Source: Phascolarctos cinereus (taxonomy: Eukaryota > Chordata > Mammalia > Diprotodontia > Phascolarctidae). Taken from it: DNA of 64,000 bases. The position numbers and the translations under genes were made by a program. The stretch covers positions 3,716,001 to 3,780,000 of the forward strand of contig NW_018344164.1 in the NCBI RefSeq assembly GCF_002099425.1, written 5' to 3'. Shown piece after piece: positions 43,436-55,087 of this stretch. The notes under the pieces were generated by a model. That model was not told where the DNA came from, searched no databases, and saw only the letters and a program-made list of their open reading frames with translations. Numbering within the stretch: position 1 is the first letter of the stretch; every line of letters begins with the position of its first letter.

Positions 43436-43888
43436 CAGGTGCTCCTTTCACTGTTACATATCGCAACCCCTCTGTAACTTAATAGACAGTCTTTCAGGTT
43501 TGTTGCGGCCAAAAATTCTATCATTGCCACCCTGTGGCCAACACAGTGGTGAATGTCTTTGACCTTGGCCTATCCCTTGAATAAGAGACAGTCTATCACT
43601 GAGGCATACTTGAAGCCACAATCATAACTCACTATCGTTTTACCTGAGATTAGACGTACATAAGGGAAGCAGCAAGAAACAGCCTCTCACATGCTTCATG
43701 TCCCAATTCATTCCAGCCATTTTCTTATGATTCTCCTTGCGGCTATACCTTCCAGATCGCTGGACCTCCAGAGATGCCAGGGGTCCTTATCTGCCCAGTT
43801 TTGGAATCCAGACCCTGTGACTGAGCTGTCCTGATTGGTAGCAGAGTAAGTGGCAAGTCGTGCAGCCCATTTTCTTTAGCTGATCCCA
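43436..43888. other. Unassigned unique DNA
   Basis: No recognised repeat or gene. Confidence 0.4.
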
Positions 43889-44116
43889 GGCTAGGCTTAG
43901 GGCAGTGAATAGAGTGCCCAGGAAGTCAGGAAGACCTGAGCTCCTATCTGGCCTCAAGCACTCACTAGTGGTGTGACCCTGGCCAAGTCACTTAACCCTG
44001 TCCTGCCTCAGTTTCCTCATGTGAGAAATGGCAAACCACTCCAGTATCTTTCCCAAGAAAGCCCCAAATGGGGTCACAAAGAGTCAGACATGACTGAAAA
44101 ATGATAAACAACAACA
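43889..44116 (+). mobile_element. MAR1-type SINE, sense
   Basis: 'gtcaggaagacctgagctcc', 'ggtgtgaccctggccaagtc', 'atggcaaaccactccagtat', 'ccccaaatggggtcacaaag', tail ataaacaacaacag. Confidence 0.92.
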
Positions 44117-44274
44117 GAGGACTAGACTTTGCTTCCCCTCTCATTCCGTCATCCACTCTATACCCTTGCCATGCACCCTGCCACTGATGCACACATATTT
44201 GCTTTCCATTTCTTACTTTAGAAATCATAATCAAATCAATTCTACTGTCTCCTCTTGAAAGGGTGTGTTAATCA

Positions 44275-44466
44275 ACTCCTGTATTTCTCCATATACCATC
44301 CTTTGATCTTACCAGGCCAAAACACCCTTTGCTGGTCACCACTCCCTCAAGGAAATATAATCTCTGAGGGCAGGGACTATCTCAGCTTTGTATTTGGATC
44401 TGCATCACTTGGTAACAGTGACTGGCACAGAGTAAGAACCGACAGAATGCTTTTCATCCATCAATT
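44275..44466 (+). repeat. L2 3' end, sense
   Basis: 'tctctgagggcagggactat', 'tgactggcacagagtaagaa'. Confidence 0.75.
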
Positions 44467-44840
44467 TCATTCATTTCAGGCCAGAAACGTGAATTATGAG
44501 GAAGAGCTCGTATGGTAGCCTCCTATTTTTAATTAAGTATTTCTAATGAGTATGTGACACATTCAGTTGTTTCTATAGTTCTGAAGGCTGATTGCCCACA
44601 CGCTAGTTAAGACACTCGACTGTTTTTCAGACTGGAAGGACCTTCTAGTACTTCTATTCTATTGGCATATACTTTGAGAACTCAGTCACGTGGGCTATAT
44701 AAAAGCACGTTATTTTTGAGAGTAAGAGAGAGGATAGCAAAGAAAGTAGGTGTTAAACATGTTGGCCTATATAACTTTACAGTGCAGCCTGCATCAGATT
44801 AAAATGTAATTGGGAAATATTTGCTAAAATTTTAAAAAAG

Positions 44841-45062
44841 GGTGAGGTAGCTAGGTGGTGCAGTGGAAGATGACTTTTCCTAAGGACAAATCAGGCCTCA
44901 GACATTTGTTAGCTGTGTGATCCTGAACAAGTCCCTTAACTCTGTTTACCTCAGTTTCCCCATCTGTAAAATGAACTGGAGAAGGAAATGGCAAACCACT
45001 CCAGTATCTTTGCCAAGCAAACCGCAAATGGGGTCACAAAGAATCAGATGCAACAGCAAAAC
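44841..45062 (+). mobile_element. MAR1-type SINE, sense
   Basis: 'ggtagctaggtggtgcagtg', 'agctgtgtgatcctgaacaa', 'aactggagaaggaaatggca', 'caaatggggtcacaaagaat'. A short internal deletion in the head. Confidence 0.92.
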
Positions 45063-45225
45063 ATGGATAACATACATGCAGCATGTAGATGTTGTGTGGC
45101 TTGAAGGAAGGCAGAAGAGACATTCTTGCCTCCTCCTCTTCCACCCTTCTCCAAGGAGCATTCAATTCCTGCCAGAAGGGGTAGCAGCTTGGGGCCAAAA
45201 GTTTAGCTCCTCTGCTCTCCTTAGG

Positions 45226-45227
<2 letters not shown>

Positions 45228-45271
<44 letters not shown>

Positions 45272-45276
45272 GTGTG
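45228..45276. repeat. (GT)n microsatellite
   Basis: Read directly, with one GC step. Confidence 0.97.
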
Positions 45277-45572
45277 CCAGACTACAATTAGATCTATCTG
45301 CTGTCTGAAATATTATTAGGTGAGGAGTTGTAGTTTTCAAGTTCAAGCTAAACTTCTGGCAGCTATTTCTTTAATAGTGGGAAGCAGTCACCCAAACTTT
45401 GTATTCAAGATAGCTCCTTCCCCACCAAATACCAGTTCCATGGTAAACATTCATATAAATGGCAAAGAAGCACATTTATCCAAATCATAGCAAAACCAAA
45501 ATCAGAAAGTCTACAAAGGAGAATTATAAAAGAAAATACAGAGTGAAGGAGATCTCCTATTGGGAGCAAGAT
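45277..45572. other. Unassigned unique DNA
   Basis: No recognised repeat. Confidence 0.4.
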
Positions 45573-45595
45573 GAGAGAAAGAGAGAGAGAAAGAA

Positions 45596-45671
<76 letters not shown>

Positions 45672-45682
45672 ATGAGAAAGAT

Positions 45683-45743
<61 letters not shown>

Positions 45744-45746
45744 AGT
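45573..45746. repeat. (GA)n polypurine microsatellite, ~174 bp
   Basis: Almost pure GA with two short interruptions near 45580-45605 and 45665-45690. The frames encode Arg-Glu (plus) or Leu-Ser (minus) repeats and are not genes. Confidence 0.98.
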
Positions 45747-45814
45747 GAGTTATTTCCAGATCTCACTCAAAGAGGAAGTCCCCTGAAATCTCTAGTGTAG
45801 CAAGCTGGGGATTG

Positions 45815-45895
45815 CTGGGGAACACGCTGCCTTTCCCGTGTGCTGCCTCGTACGCAGTAGATGCTCGACAAATGCTTATTTAATTGAATCAAAGC
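45815..45895 (+). repeat. L2 3' end, sense
   Basis: 'cgtacgcagtagatgctcga', 'caaatgcttatttaattgaa'. Confidence 0.7.
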
Positions 45896-46686
45896 CTAAC
45901 CAGATTCAGAACCTGCCTATGCAAAGGTTTAGGGTAAAATGAGTGAAACTTTATTTTTGGTCATTAAGCTGCATCACTCCAAATACTGATGGTACATATA
46001 CCACTGAAATGATTCATTTTAGTGCTCACATTTGCAGGGTGAACCATTAGCTTGATTTATTGGGAAACAGCAAACTTATTTAATTGGAGCAGACACCCTG
46101 CTGTCAGGGATTTGACAGTAATGATGTTTTTGGTTGCTTTTCAGTGACTGAAATTAACATTACCCATTTGTTAAGTTAATTCTTGGATGAATATTGTCAA
46201 TAAATAATTGAATGACTGCAGTGGATACAGAAGGAAGAGATATTGACATTAGAAGCTGCAACCTGGTCAAAATAAGTCATAAGGCTATAAGTTTTTCTTG
46301 TGTTTTTTTCTGGAAGTTTTATAGTTGATCTTATTTTTACAAACTGATGTATTTTTTTTTATGTATAGGGTGGACACTGTAAGCTGTAGAGAGTGAACAA
46401 TGAATTAATGTTGTCAGTGTGACCTTACATATGAGTTCCTTCTCTTCTCTGGGTCTGTTTCTTCCAACTGTGAAATAAGGTGATTAGGCAAGAGCTTTAA
46501 ATGAATGATCTTACATTTGCTTCAACTTTGAGCTGATTGGTCTGAATAGCGCCCCCTGTACCTCCATGAGTGGGGGGATATTCTTACTCTTCAGCTATTT
46601 CACAAATTCTGTTTTTTAACCACAGCTTATTTAACCATTCCCCAAATTCTCTAGTTTATACAAGATGCTGCATCATCCCCTTTTGA
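45896..46686. other. Repeat-free block, possible conserved non-coding DNA
   Basis: No transposon match over about 800 bases. 46030-46200 is rich in homeobox-type words (ttaatt, ttaacatta, tgacagtaatga) and lacks open frames, as many developmental enhancers do. This is inference from texture only. Confidence 0.35.
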
Positions 46687-46687
46687 A

Positions 46688-46726
46688 GTAAGACATCGTC
46701 ATCATCGTCATCATCATCATCATCGC
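46688..46726. repeat. (CAT)n run
   Basis: ATC/GTC triplets, read directly. Confidence 0.95.
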
Positions 46727-46985
46727 TAACATTTATATTAGTACCTACTATGGGTCAGACACTGTACTAAGTGCTTTATAAATATTATATCATTGGCTCC
46801 TGAAAACAACTCGAGACAGGTATGATTATTATCCTCATTTTAAAGATAAGGAAAATGAGAAAGACAGGAGTTAAATGACTTGCCCAGGGTCACATAGCTA
46901 GTATGTCTGAGGCAGTATTTGAATTCAGGTCTTCCTTAATCTAGGCCCAGTGTTCTGACCACTGCACCACCTAGTTGCCTCAGAC
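46727..46985 (-). repeat. MIR/CORE-SINE, full length, antisense
   Basis: 'cagacactgtactaagtgct', 'aaatgacttgcccagggtca', 'tatttgaattcaggtcttcc', 'cactgcaccacctagttgcc'. Confidence 0.93.
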
Positions 46986-47259
46986 AGATAGTCCAGGAGA
47001 ACTATTCACCATCATTTTTTTTTCTAAGAAACCATTTAGTTTGGGGCTCTCTCACCCTTTTTACCACTTTAGTTAGGGCTTGCATTCATGTATTATTTGC
47101 CTGCAAAATAGAGTTTTGAAAATGTATCTCATATCATGCTATAAAACCCCAGGTTATGTCACAAAAGGATGGTCCAATATCAGTTCTGAAATGGGCTTAG
47201 AATGATTTCATTCCACTTAATGAAACATAAATAAATAAAACAAAAGATAGGGGAACCAG

Positions 47260-47405
47260 TCTCCCTCTTCTCTTTCTCCCTCCTTCTCTCCTCTCATCTC
47301 CCTGTTTTCCTTCTTCCCCCTCATCCCCTGTCTCCATCTCCCTCTATCCTTCTTCTTTATCTCTAATCTCTCCTTCTTCCCCTTTTCTCTTTCGATCCTT
47401 GTCCC
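47260..47405. repeat. Polypyrimidine (CT-rich) tract
   Basis: CT-rich on the plus strand. The minus-strand 115-codon frame is low-complexity Glu/Lys/Arg and not a gene. Confidence 0.9.
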
Positions 47406-47499
47406 TTTTACTCTCAAGTTGCAATGATCTGTGCCACTAGTAACGGAAAACATCTCTATTTGAGAACTCTCATTTTGTGGGCCTTCCTCTAGTCCACAT

Positions 47500-47775
47500 C
47501 CCATATATCTCCCCTGATGTTCAGACCCAGCTGCCTTCTGGAGGTTGACTTCTGGATATCTCACATTGTCTCAAGTTCAGTTTTTCTAAAGCTGAACTGT
47601 AACCTTTCTCTCAACTTCTTATTCTACCTTCTCTCTTTGTTAGTGGCATCACCATTTACCTAGTCACTCATCGTTGAAATTCAAGGCATATTTGACTCTT
47701 CTTCCTTTCCTCCAACATCCAAATAGTTGTCAAGTCCTATTCATATCTGAAATCTGTTTCTGCCTTTCCATTCCC
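47500..47775 (+). repeat. L2 internal region, sense
   Basis: 'agctgccttctggaggttga', 'tctcaagttcagtttttcta', 'tagtggcatcaccatttacc', 'gttgtcaagtcctattcata' are in L2 order. Confidence 0.78.
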
Positions 47776-47789
47776 ATCAACCTAACTCA

Positions 47790-47890
47790 CACCTCCATTT
47801 TCTAATCTTTAAAATGAGAGGTCTGGATTAGATGACCTCTATGGCTTCATTCATGTCTAAATTTACCATGTATGATCTAAAATGGACTGT
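47790..47890 (+). repeat. MIR3-like 3' end, sense
   Basis: 'ttctaatctttaaaatgaga', 'ggtctggattagatgacctc'. Confidence 0.65.
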
Positions 47891-48214
47891 GGGATCTAAG
47901 GACACAATCTATGATCTACAATTTCCATTTCCATTTAATTTATACTCTGGTATGTTGCAAAATAGAACACTTCAATATTTTTTCAAAAAAAAATATTGTT
48001 TCACTGTTGTGGGTATTTCTTCCACTGTGATAGTCAAGGTCCTTGCTAGGATGTTCTCCTTGAGCATTGATACCCTACTTCCTGCCCCTTCTTTCCACCC
48101 CAATACACTTTTTATATTGAAAGGTTTTTTTTTTCACTAGGTGAGAAGTTGTACTAGGACACAATGGCATTTTCCTACTACCTTGAGTTCTGCCAAGGAC
48201 CTGTCCCATAATTT
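47891..48214. other. Unassigned unique DNA
   Basis: No recognised repeat. Confidence 0.4.
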
Positions 48215-48360
48215 TTTTGAAAAAAAAATTGAAGACTTAGAAAGGTTATCAGATTTGCCTGAAGCCACAGAGCTAGAAAGAGGAAGGACCAATACACAAA
48301 CACAACTTTCCTGACTCTGCTTATGGAATTCTTTCCATTGCCCCATCTGCCTTTTTGAAG
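48215..48360 (-). repeat. MIR-type SINE, antisense, diverged
   Basis: 'gcctgaagccacagagctag', 'ctttccattgccccatctgc'. Confidence 0.6.
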
Positions 48361-48554
48361 AGCCCTAAGGTGCCTTCCAACTCATAGAATTTTTTATTTA
48401 CTATATTTGGTTTGAGAGGAAGGGCTATTTATTATAGTCCCTTATGTATTACCACATTTTTCTACCACCTTTGCAAATTAACCATCAAGAGCTTAGATGG
48501 CATTGGTGATTTATTTCACAGTATAAATGCTCCCAATATTATTCCCTTTGGCTT

Positions 48555-48700
48555 GTTTTTTTTTTTGGGGGGGGAGGCAATTGGGGTTACATGACCTGCC
48601 CAGGGTCACACAGCTAGTAAGTATCTGAGGTCAGAAGTGAACTCAAATCTTCCTGATTCCAGGTTTGGTGTTTTACCCACTGTGCTGCCTAGATGCCCCT
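48555..48700 (-). mobile_element. SINE1/WSINE-type SINE, antisense
   Basis: A T12-G8 run (reversed tail), then 'gaggcaattggggttacatg', 'gcccagggtcacacagctag', 'ttcctgattccaggtttggt', 'actgtgctgcctagatgccc'. Confidence 0.92.
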
Positions 48701-49035
48701 CTAATGTTATTCTAAATGTTATATATTCTATGTTGTCCCAAATGTTTTTAGCCTATTTCTTTCATCAACATCCCAAATTTCACTGTTTTCATCATCAAAT
48801 CAGTTTGTAAAATAATATGTTGCTCAGAATTTTTACTTGTTCCATGTACGAAACAGTTGATTTCAAAGATTTACATTGCATTTTCTCTTATGCATTGAAA
48901 TACAGTATATCTAAAATGATAAAAGACACTCAAACCATGCACCCCACTCAATATGCCATGTTATTTAAGTTCTTCATACCTAATACATATTTGTGTTGCT
49001 ATTTTAATCAGTGTTAATCTTAACCTTGTCTCATA
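48701..49035. other. Unassigned unique DNA
   Basis: No recognised repeat. Confidence 0.4.
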
Positions 49036-49457
49036 TTTTACTGAAAAAAATGAGGCCATTCACCCAGACTCCCCTCTTCCCCCCTCCTTATCGCCTATCT
49101 GTCAGATTCCTTTCACCATGACCTCCTCGTTCTCCCCATTTCATGGGATGAGGAGGGTCTTCTCTTGGCCAAGATGCACAAGTCATCCCAATCCATCCAT
49201 TAGCAGATTGTTTCCTCTGTCATCCCTCTTTCCCTTATCTTCAATCTCTCCTTTCTACTGGTTGCTTCTTTACTACCTACAAATATGTCTATTTCTTCTC
49301 TATCTGCAGAAAACCCAACTTGATTTATATCCCTGCTACCTATGGTCACAGATGTCTCCTCCTCCTTTGTGTGTCTAATTCATCCAGAAGGCTATCTTCA
49401 ACACAGGCCTTTACTTCATTTTCTCTAACTCTCTTGTCTCTGCAGCCTGACTTTTAT

Positions 49458-49466
49458 CCTCAGCAT
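49458..49466 (+). repeat. SINE target-site duplication, left
   Basis: cctcagcat, matching cctcatcat at 49708-49716 with one difference. Confidence 0.6.
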
Positions 49467-49707
49467 GAACAGTCAGATGTTTTTCAGTTGTGTCTGACTC
49501 TCTATGACCCCTTTTGTGGTTTTCTTGGCAGGTAATGGAGTGGTTTGCCATTTTCTTCTCCAGCTCATTTTACAGATGGGGAAATTGAGACCAACAGGGT
49601 AAAGTGACTTACCCAAGTAGTAAGTGTCTGAGGCTGGATTTGAACTCAGAAAGATTCATCTTCCTGACTCCAGGCCCCAACTCTATCAACTGTGCCAACT
49701 AGCCACC
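49467..49707 (-). mobile_element. MAR1-type SINE inside L2, antisense
   Basis: 'ttcagttgtgtctgactctc', 'ggagtggtttgccattttct', 'cattttacagatggggaaat', 'ctggatttgaactcagaaag', head at the right. L2 coding sequence resumes after it. Confidence 0.92.
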
Positions 49708-49716
49708 CCTCATCAT
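49708..49716 (+). repeat. SINE target-site duplication, right
   Basis: cctcatcat, one difference from 49458-49466. Confidence 0.6.
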
Positions 49717-49994
49717 TCAACACAAATTGATCTTTCCAAATTTCCTAAAGAGCTTTTAATTGCCAAATATAATAGACCTTTTTCACTCCTCAAACTCTTT
49801 GCCTTCTATGTTGCTTTTGACGCCATCAATCACTCTCTTCTACTGGATATTCTCTTCTCTCTAGGTTTTTGGGATGTTTATTTCTTTTGATTCTCCTTCT
49901 GTCACTCTGACTGCTTCTTCTCAGTTTCCTTTGATGGGTCTTCATCCAGGCCACGATCTCTAAATGCTGGTGTCCCACAGGGCTCTCTCCTAGG

Positions 49995-50041
49995 TCTATA
50001 TCTATCTGTCTGTCTATCTGTCTGTCTATCTATCTATCTAC

Positions 50042-50086
<45 letters not shown>

Positions 50087-50093
50087 CATCTAG
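49995..50093. repeat. (TCTA)n microsatellite inside L2
   Basis: About 24 tetranucleotides with TCTG variants. It may have grown from the tctatatctat phrase that both this and the other TCTA-bearing L2 (35.0 kb) have near this kind of sequence. Confidence 0.96.
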
Positions 50094-50419
50094 GATATAG
50101 ATATATACATTTTTCCATATATATACACAATATAGATACATACTCTTTCCACTTAGTTATCTCTTCAGCCCCCATGTACATACTGATGCTTCTCAAATCC
50201 ACTTATACCTCTCTAATCCCTCCGCTGAGCTCCAGACTTGCGTTTCCCATTGCCTAGTACACATCCATCTTTAATGGATGTCTCGTAGACATCTTTAACT
50301 CAACATATCCAAAATGGAATTCATTATCTTTTCTTCTCAAACCACCCCAACTTTCCTATTATTGCTAAGTATATCACTATACTTCCAGGCTCACAACCTA
50401 GGAGTCACCTTTGACTCTC

Positions 50420-50540
50420 TGTCTCTGTCTCTCTCCTTCTGTCACCCTCCCTCCCTCTCTACCTCCCTTCCCCTTCTTTTCTTTCTCTCTTCTTCTTTCT
50501 CTTTCTCTTTCTTTTTCTCCCTTTTCTTTTCTCTCTTTCC
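50420..50540. repeat. CT-rich expansion inside L2
   Basis: C and T runs between L2 phrases 'gtcacctttgactctctgtc' and 'attcaatctgttaccaaggc'. Confidence 0.85.
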
Positions 50541-51147
50541 CACACATATCCCTTTTATTCAATCTGTTACCAAGGCGTATCCATTTCACCTTCATAACAT
50601 CTCTTGCATTTGCCCCTTTCTCTCCTCTGACACCGTCACTCACTACTCTGGCATTTCTCTCTACTCCAGTTTATCCTCAATTCAATTATCAAAAAGGTCT
50701 TCCTAAAGGACGTCTCATCCCACTACTCATTAAACTCTAGTAATTCCCTATTATCTCCAGAACAAAATATAAATTCTTCTATTTGGCCTTCATATCCCTT
50801 CATAACTTGCCCTGTCCACCTTTCCAGTCTTCTTACACCTTATATTTGCCTCCCACCTGCTATTTGAGACTGAGTAGGTCTCCTTGATATTTCTCTGAAA
50901 AGGTACTCCATTTTCTGAATCTAGGCCTTTCCATTGACTGTTCCTCATGCTTGAAATGCTTTCCCTCATTCCCACCTCCTGGATTTTTTTGGCTTTTTTC
51001 AAGTCCCAGCTAAAATCCTGCCTTCTACATGAAGTCTTTCCCATCCTTCTTTAATGTTAGCATGGTATACAAAGCTTGACTGAACATTGTGGTTTGTGTT
51101 GTCCCCGTACTAGACTTTGAGTTCCTTGAGATCAATCTTTTACCATT

Positions 51148-51472
51148 TAAAAAAATTTTTAGCTTTTTTAAAATTAATTTATTTTGATTTATCAACAATC
51201 ACTTCTATATGCTTTTGAATTTAAAATTTTTCTCCCCCTTCCTCCCCACTACCCTCCCCAAGATGGCTCACAATCTGTTATAGGCTCTACATATACATTC
51301 CTATTAAACATATTTTCACATTAGTGATGTTGTAAGGAAGAATTAGAACCAATGGGAGGAACCACCAGAAAGAGGAAACAAAACTCAACAGAAGAGAAAA
51401 AAAATAGCTTCGATATGCATTCAAATTCCATAATTCTTCCTTTGGATGTCGATAGCATTTTCCATTATGATG
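51148..51472 (-). mobile_element. L1 3' end inside L2, antisense
   Basis: 'accctccccaagatggctca', 'attttcacattagtgatgtt', 'tggatgtcgatagcattttc'. L2 is present on both sides, so this L1 entered the L2. No clear TSD seen. Confidence 0.82.
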
Positions 51473-51564
51473 AACTTTTTATTTCACCATTTTATATACC
51501 TTAGCGCAGAGCCTGGCATATAGTAGCCTCTTCATAAATGCTTATCGACTCACTGTTTCTTGGG

Positions 51565-51695
51565 CCACTGAGAGGTTAAGTGACTTGCCCATGGTCAAAC
51601 AGCCAGACTATTATAGAGGAAGAACATGAACATATATCTCTCTGACTCCTGTGTCCACTGTCTACTCACTGTTCTCTATTCCATACAGCTTCCTA
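51565..51695 (-). repeat. MIR SINE, antisense, partial
   Basis: 'agaggttaagtgacttgccc', 'atggtcaaacagccagacta'. Confidence 0.75.
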
Positions 51696-52194
51696 AGCAA
51701 ATCTTATACCAATGATAATATACTGCAAGTATGCTTTTATCTTTATTTTATGGTTATCCTTTTTATTCTATCAGCTTAAAATTCTTGCCACAAGGCCAAG
51801 ATCCCATAGGTTATATACCTGGAGCTTTTTTATAGCATGCAAGGTTCAACTGTTCTGCAGGAGGGAGGCCTGAAAGAGTATCTGCTATTAAAAGATAATA
51901 TCGAAGGCAGCACCAGTGCAAAGCCTGAAAAATGGATCAATTAGGAATCTCTACTTATATCCCTGGGACCAGTAACACTTCAATTAAAAATTGAAACTGC
52001 TGCTGTTAATAAGTGTTATTAAATGAAGAAAATAAGGCTGGACTGCACTTTCATTTCAAATTTATATGCCCAAGAGACAAGCAGAAACTAACATGTGAGG
52101 TCACAAAGTGAATTTTCTCATGACCACATGAATTCTCTCGTACTAAATTGATCTTACAAGAACCTTATCAACATTTTGAGTTTTCCTAATCTAT
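51696..52194. other. Repeat-free block, possible conserved non-coding DNA
   Basis: No transposon recognised. 51840-52150 is unique, frame-poor sequence with ATTA-type words. Conservation not shown. Confidence 0.3.
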
Positions 52195-52625
52195 CAACAA
52201 ACTCCCATCTTCCTGTCTGTAAGAAATAAATGCACTGTAGGATACTCAGCATATCCAAAAGAGAACACATTATCTCCCCCCAAAAAAAGTCATTCTCTCT
52301 TCTGAACTTCCTTATTGTTATAGAGGGCCCCATTACCCTCCCGGGCAGCCAGCTTGAATTCTTGGTATCATCCTTTACTCCTTGCTTGAATTCCTCCCAT
52401 ATACCCAATCTGCTTCTATCTTTATTACATCTCTTAAATATACCTACCTTCTCTACACTCACATAATCACCGTCCTTTTGTATATCCTACTATCCTATAA
52501 ATTTCATGAAGGTAAAGACTGATCAAGTCTAAACTTCTTATCTTCTCCAGTGCATAGCAAGGTGCTCTACACAGGGTAGACATAATAATTGATGAATGAA
52601 TGAATGAATGAATGAACCTAGAATT
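52195..52625 (+). repeat. L2 LINE 3' region, sense, with internal deletion
   Basis: 'actcagcatatccaaaagag', 'gcttgaattcttggtatcat', then a jump to 'taaatttcatgaaggtaaag' and 'ggtgctctacacagggtaga', ending in (TGAA)n at 52590-52616, the typical L2 tail. Confidence 0.85.
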
Positions 52626-52824
52626 CCAGAGCCTCAGGTTATTGCTATTTTCCTTCCAATATTCTTTTCACCATGGTACAAAGCTCATTGACCCAAATGG
52701 AGACCAAAATCATGAATCTGATCTCATTACAGTTGCTAAACAGTGGAACTCCTCAAGGCAGACTGAATGATCTCCATGCCAGATTAGAGCGGTACAGTTT
52801 GCTATTTTATACAGTTACTATTTA

Positions 52825-53440
52825 TTTTTAGTGACTCTCGGTCTCAACCCTTCACACTGCTGCCAAGTCAATTTTCCTAAACAAATCTGATCATGGCAAC
52901 CTTCCTCCCACTTCAACCTTTTCTGCCTTCTGTTGCTCCCAAGTTAAAATTAAAAAAAAAAAATCTTTGACCTGATATTTAAATCTCTTCACAAAATGCT
53001 TCTCATCTACTTTTCCAGTCATATTTAATATTCTCCTTCTTCATGCACTTGGTGGTTTAATAAGAGTCCTGCTTGCTGTTCCTATGTAGGACACTCAGTT
53101 TACCACCTCTTTGTCTTTATCTAAGTCTTGGATGTATTTTCTCTGCTCCATAGAATCCCTAGCTTACCTGTTTTTTCATTCCCACCTCTTAGAATGTAAT
53201 GCCCAGAACACAGGGAACGCTTAGTGAAAGTTTGTTGAATTGACCAATTGACCAACCTACACACAATTTTTCCTGATTCCTACCTTCTACCTAGTTTTTA
53301 GCTGAAATTATTTTTATCTTCATATATATGCTTCATTTTTACTTTTTATTTATATAGGCACTATTTTGCTTGGGTCTCTGTTTCCCAGGTGCTTGGCACT
53401 ATGTCCTGAATATAGTAAGCATTTAGTAAATAGTTTTTGG
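52825..53440 (+). repeat. L2 LINE 3' region, sense
   Basis: 'gatcatggcaaccttcctcc', 'aaatctcttcacaaaatgct', 'ttttcattcccacctcttag', 'ggaacgcttagtgaaagttt'. A second end-like stretch at 53380-53440 ('gcttggcactatgtcctgaa') suggests two overlapping copies. Confidence 0.8.
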
Positions 53441-54832
53441 AATTTATTGCATTATATCAAATTCTTTTGCTAGAAAACTGATGAAAGGCATACTTGCCCC
53501 CACCTTAGGTATTTTCAAATACTTATTTGTACCCAGTTGGAACATGGATTCTTTTCCCACACATCTAAACCAGATGCACATCTACTATTGATAAGTTATT
53601 TTAGTTTTCACATCCCAGGGCCTTGATTGCGTCTGTTATTTGTATAATAGTGTGGGCACAGTCATTCTAGAGAGAAGAGTGATGGATTATATATCATATT
53701 GCATACTAATCTTTTTTTTTTTTATTTTGCTTACCCAGCTGTGATATAATGGGAGTGAATTTTAGTACTGGGAAGCAACTTAAAGCTTTGTGGGCAGATG
53801 TCTACCATATGTGCTCTTAGGATTTCATTTCATTGAAATGATTACCCTCATTTGAAGGAAAGTACACTTAAGGAATATATTCTGGTATGGAATTGAAGAC
53901 ATGATCACACTGGTGTCCTTCTGCAAAATAGCTTCCATTTTAGAGATTGTTTGCCTTTTATAAAAATAGAGAAAAAAACAAACAAAAAAACACACATAGA
54001 ACTTTGGTTTTGAAAAATTAAATGTCAAAATATCTTAAAATAGAACATTTAAAATGTTTAACTGAGAAGTGTTTTGGAAAGATTGCATACAAACATCTGG
54101 AGGGAGGCGGGCCCCAAACGATGAAAGATCCTAGGAGGCACAAGATAAAGACATTAGGTTTTGATTTTCCAGGGATTTATTGACCAGTGTCACCTGTATG
54201 AGGCCCAGTTTTCAACTGCCCATGCATGCAGGGGAGGAATAGAAGAATTTAAAAGGAATTGCTGAGGCACTCTTCTCCATGGACCATTCCTTGGTCCAAT
54301 TGCAGGGACTCAGTGGCACAGACTTAGTGTCACTTCCCTAACACAAATTTGTCATTGGCATACTATTCACAGTCAGTTAAATAAACATTTCTAACAAATA
54401 TTTAAGATCAAACAAAATAATATAAGTATTTTTACAAATCATAAAGCATTTTTAAAAGTTAGAAAAATGTATAAAATATATTCACATTGTAATTATTGTT
54501 ATTATTATTTTCATCATTTGCAAGGTACTTGCAAATTCCAAGACAAAAATGTTCAATTGGATCTGTAATCTCACAAATTTGGGAGTTCCCTCTGATAGTG
54601 CAGATTGTGATCAATCCATGCCTGTACCTCCCATGGTACTCTTATCCATAGCTTTCCATTAATCCATCAGGGGAAGTCCACCCAATATGCTAGAGGCCTT
54701 TCTCCATTTTCTTCTGTCTTGCTAGGGTACCAGTGAAGCATGCTGTCTGTCTTGCCTTGTGACCTACCCATCTTCTTTTCTCATCATACAATTTAGTTTT
54801 TACTTCTCTTCTTTAAATTCTTCTTTACTTTT
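53441..54832. other. Unassigned unique DNA
   Basis: About 1.4 kb of AT-rich sequence. No recognised repeat apart from short A/T runs and an (ATT)n near 54490. Confidence 0.4.
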
Positions 54833-55087
54833 TGTTATTGTTCAGTTGTTTCAGTCAGGTCCATCTCTTCATGACCCAATTTGGGGTTTTCTTGATAGAG
54901 ATACTGGAATGGTTTGCCATTTCCTTCTCCAGGTCATTTTACAAATGAGGAAACTGAGGCAAATGGGGTTAAGTGACTTGCCTGGGGTCACACAGCTAGG
55001 AAGTGTCTGAGTCTAGATTTGAACTCAGGAAGATTAGTCTTCCTGAGTCCAGACCAAGAACTCTATCCACTGTGCCAGTTCATCCCC
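54833..55087 (-). mobile_element. MAR1-type SINE, antisense
   Basis: 'gttattgttcagttgtttca', 'atgacccaatttggggtttt', 'gaatggtttgccatttcctt', 'gggttaagtgacttgcctgg', 'aactctatccactgtgccag'. Confidence 0.93.

Larger units (their letters stand above)
49036..51560 (+). mobile_element. L2 LINE, ORF2 RT part to 3' end, with nested insertions
   Basis: The longest L2 copy here. It runs from thumb-and-finger coding remnants through 'tctctactggttgcttcttt' and the RT palm: at 49810-49990 frames read AFDAINHSLLLDILFSLGF and later NAGVPQGSLLG, the L2 FDTVDH and VPQGS motifs. It continues through 'tgagctccagacttgcgttt', 'cccactactcattaaactct' and 'tgaagtctttcccatccttc' to 'gcctggcatatagtagcctc' near 51510. 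It is interrupted by a MAR1-type SINE (49467-49707), a TCTA array (49995-50093), a CT-rich expansion (about 50420-50540) and an antisense L1 end (51148-51472). The frame is broken in many places. Confidence 0.88.

Noticed and set aside
45459-45800. 113-residue Arg-Glu repeat protein and its Leu-Ser mirror
   Set aside because: Encoded by the (GA)n microsatellite.
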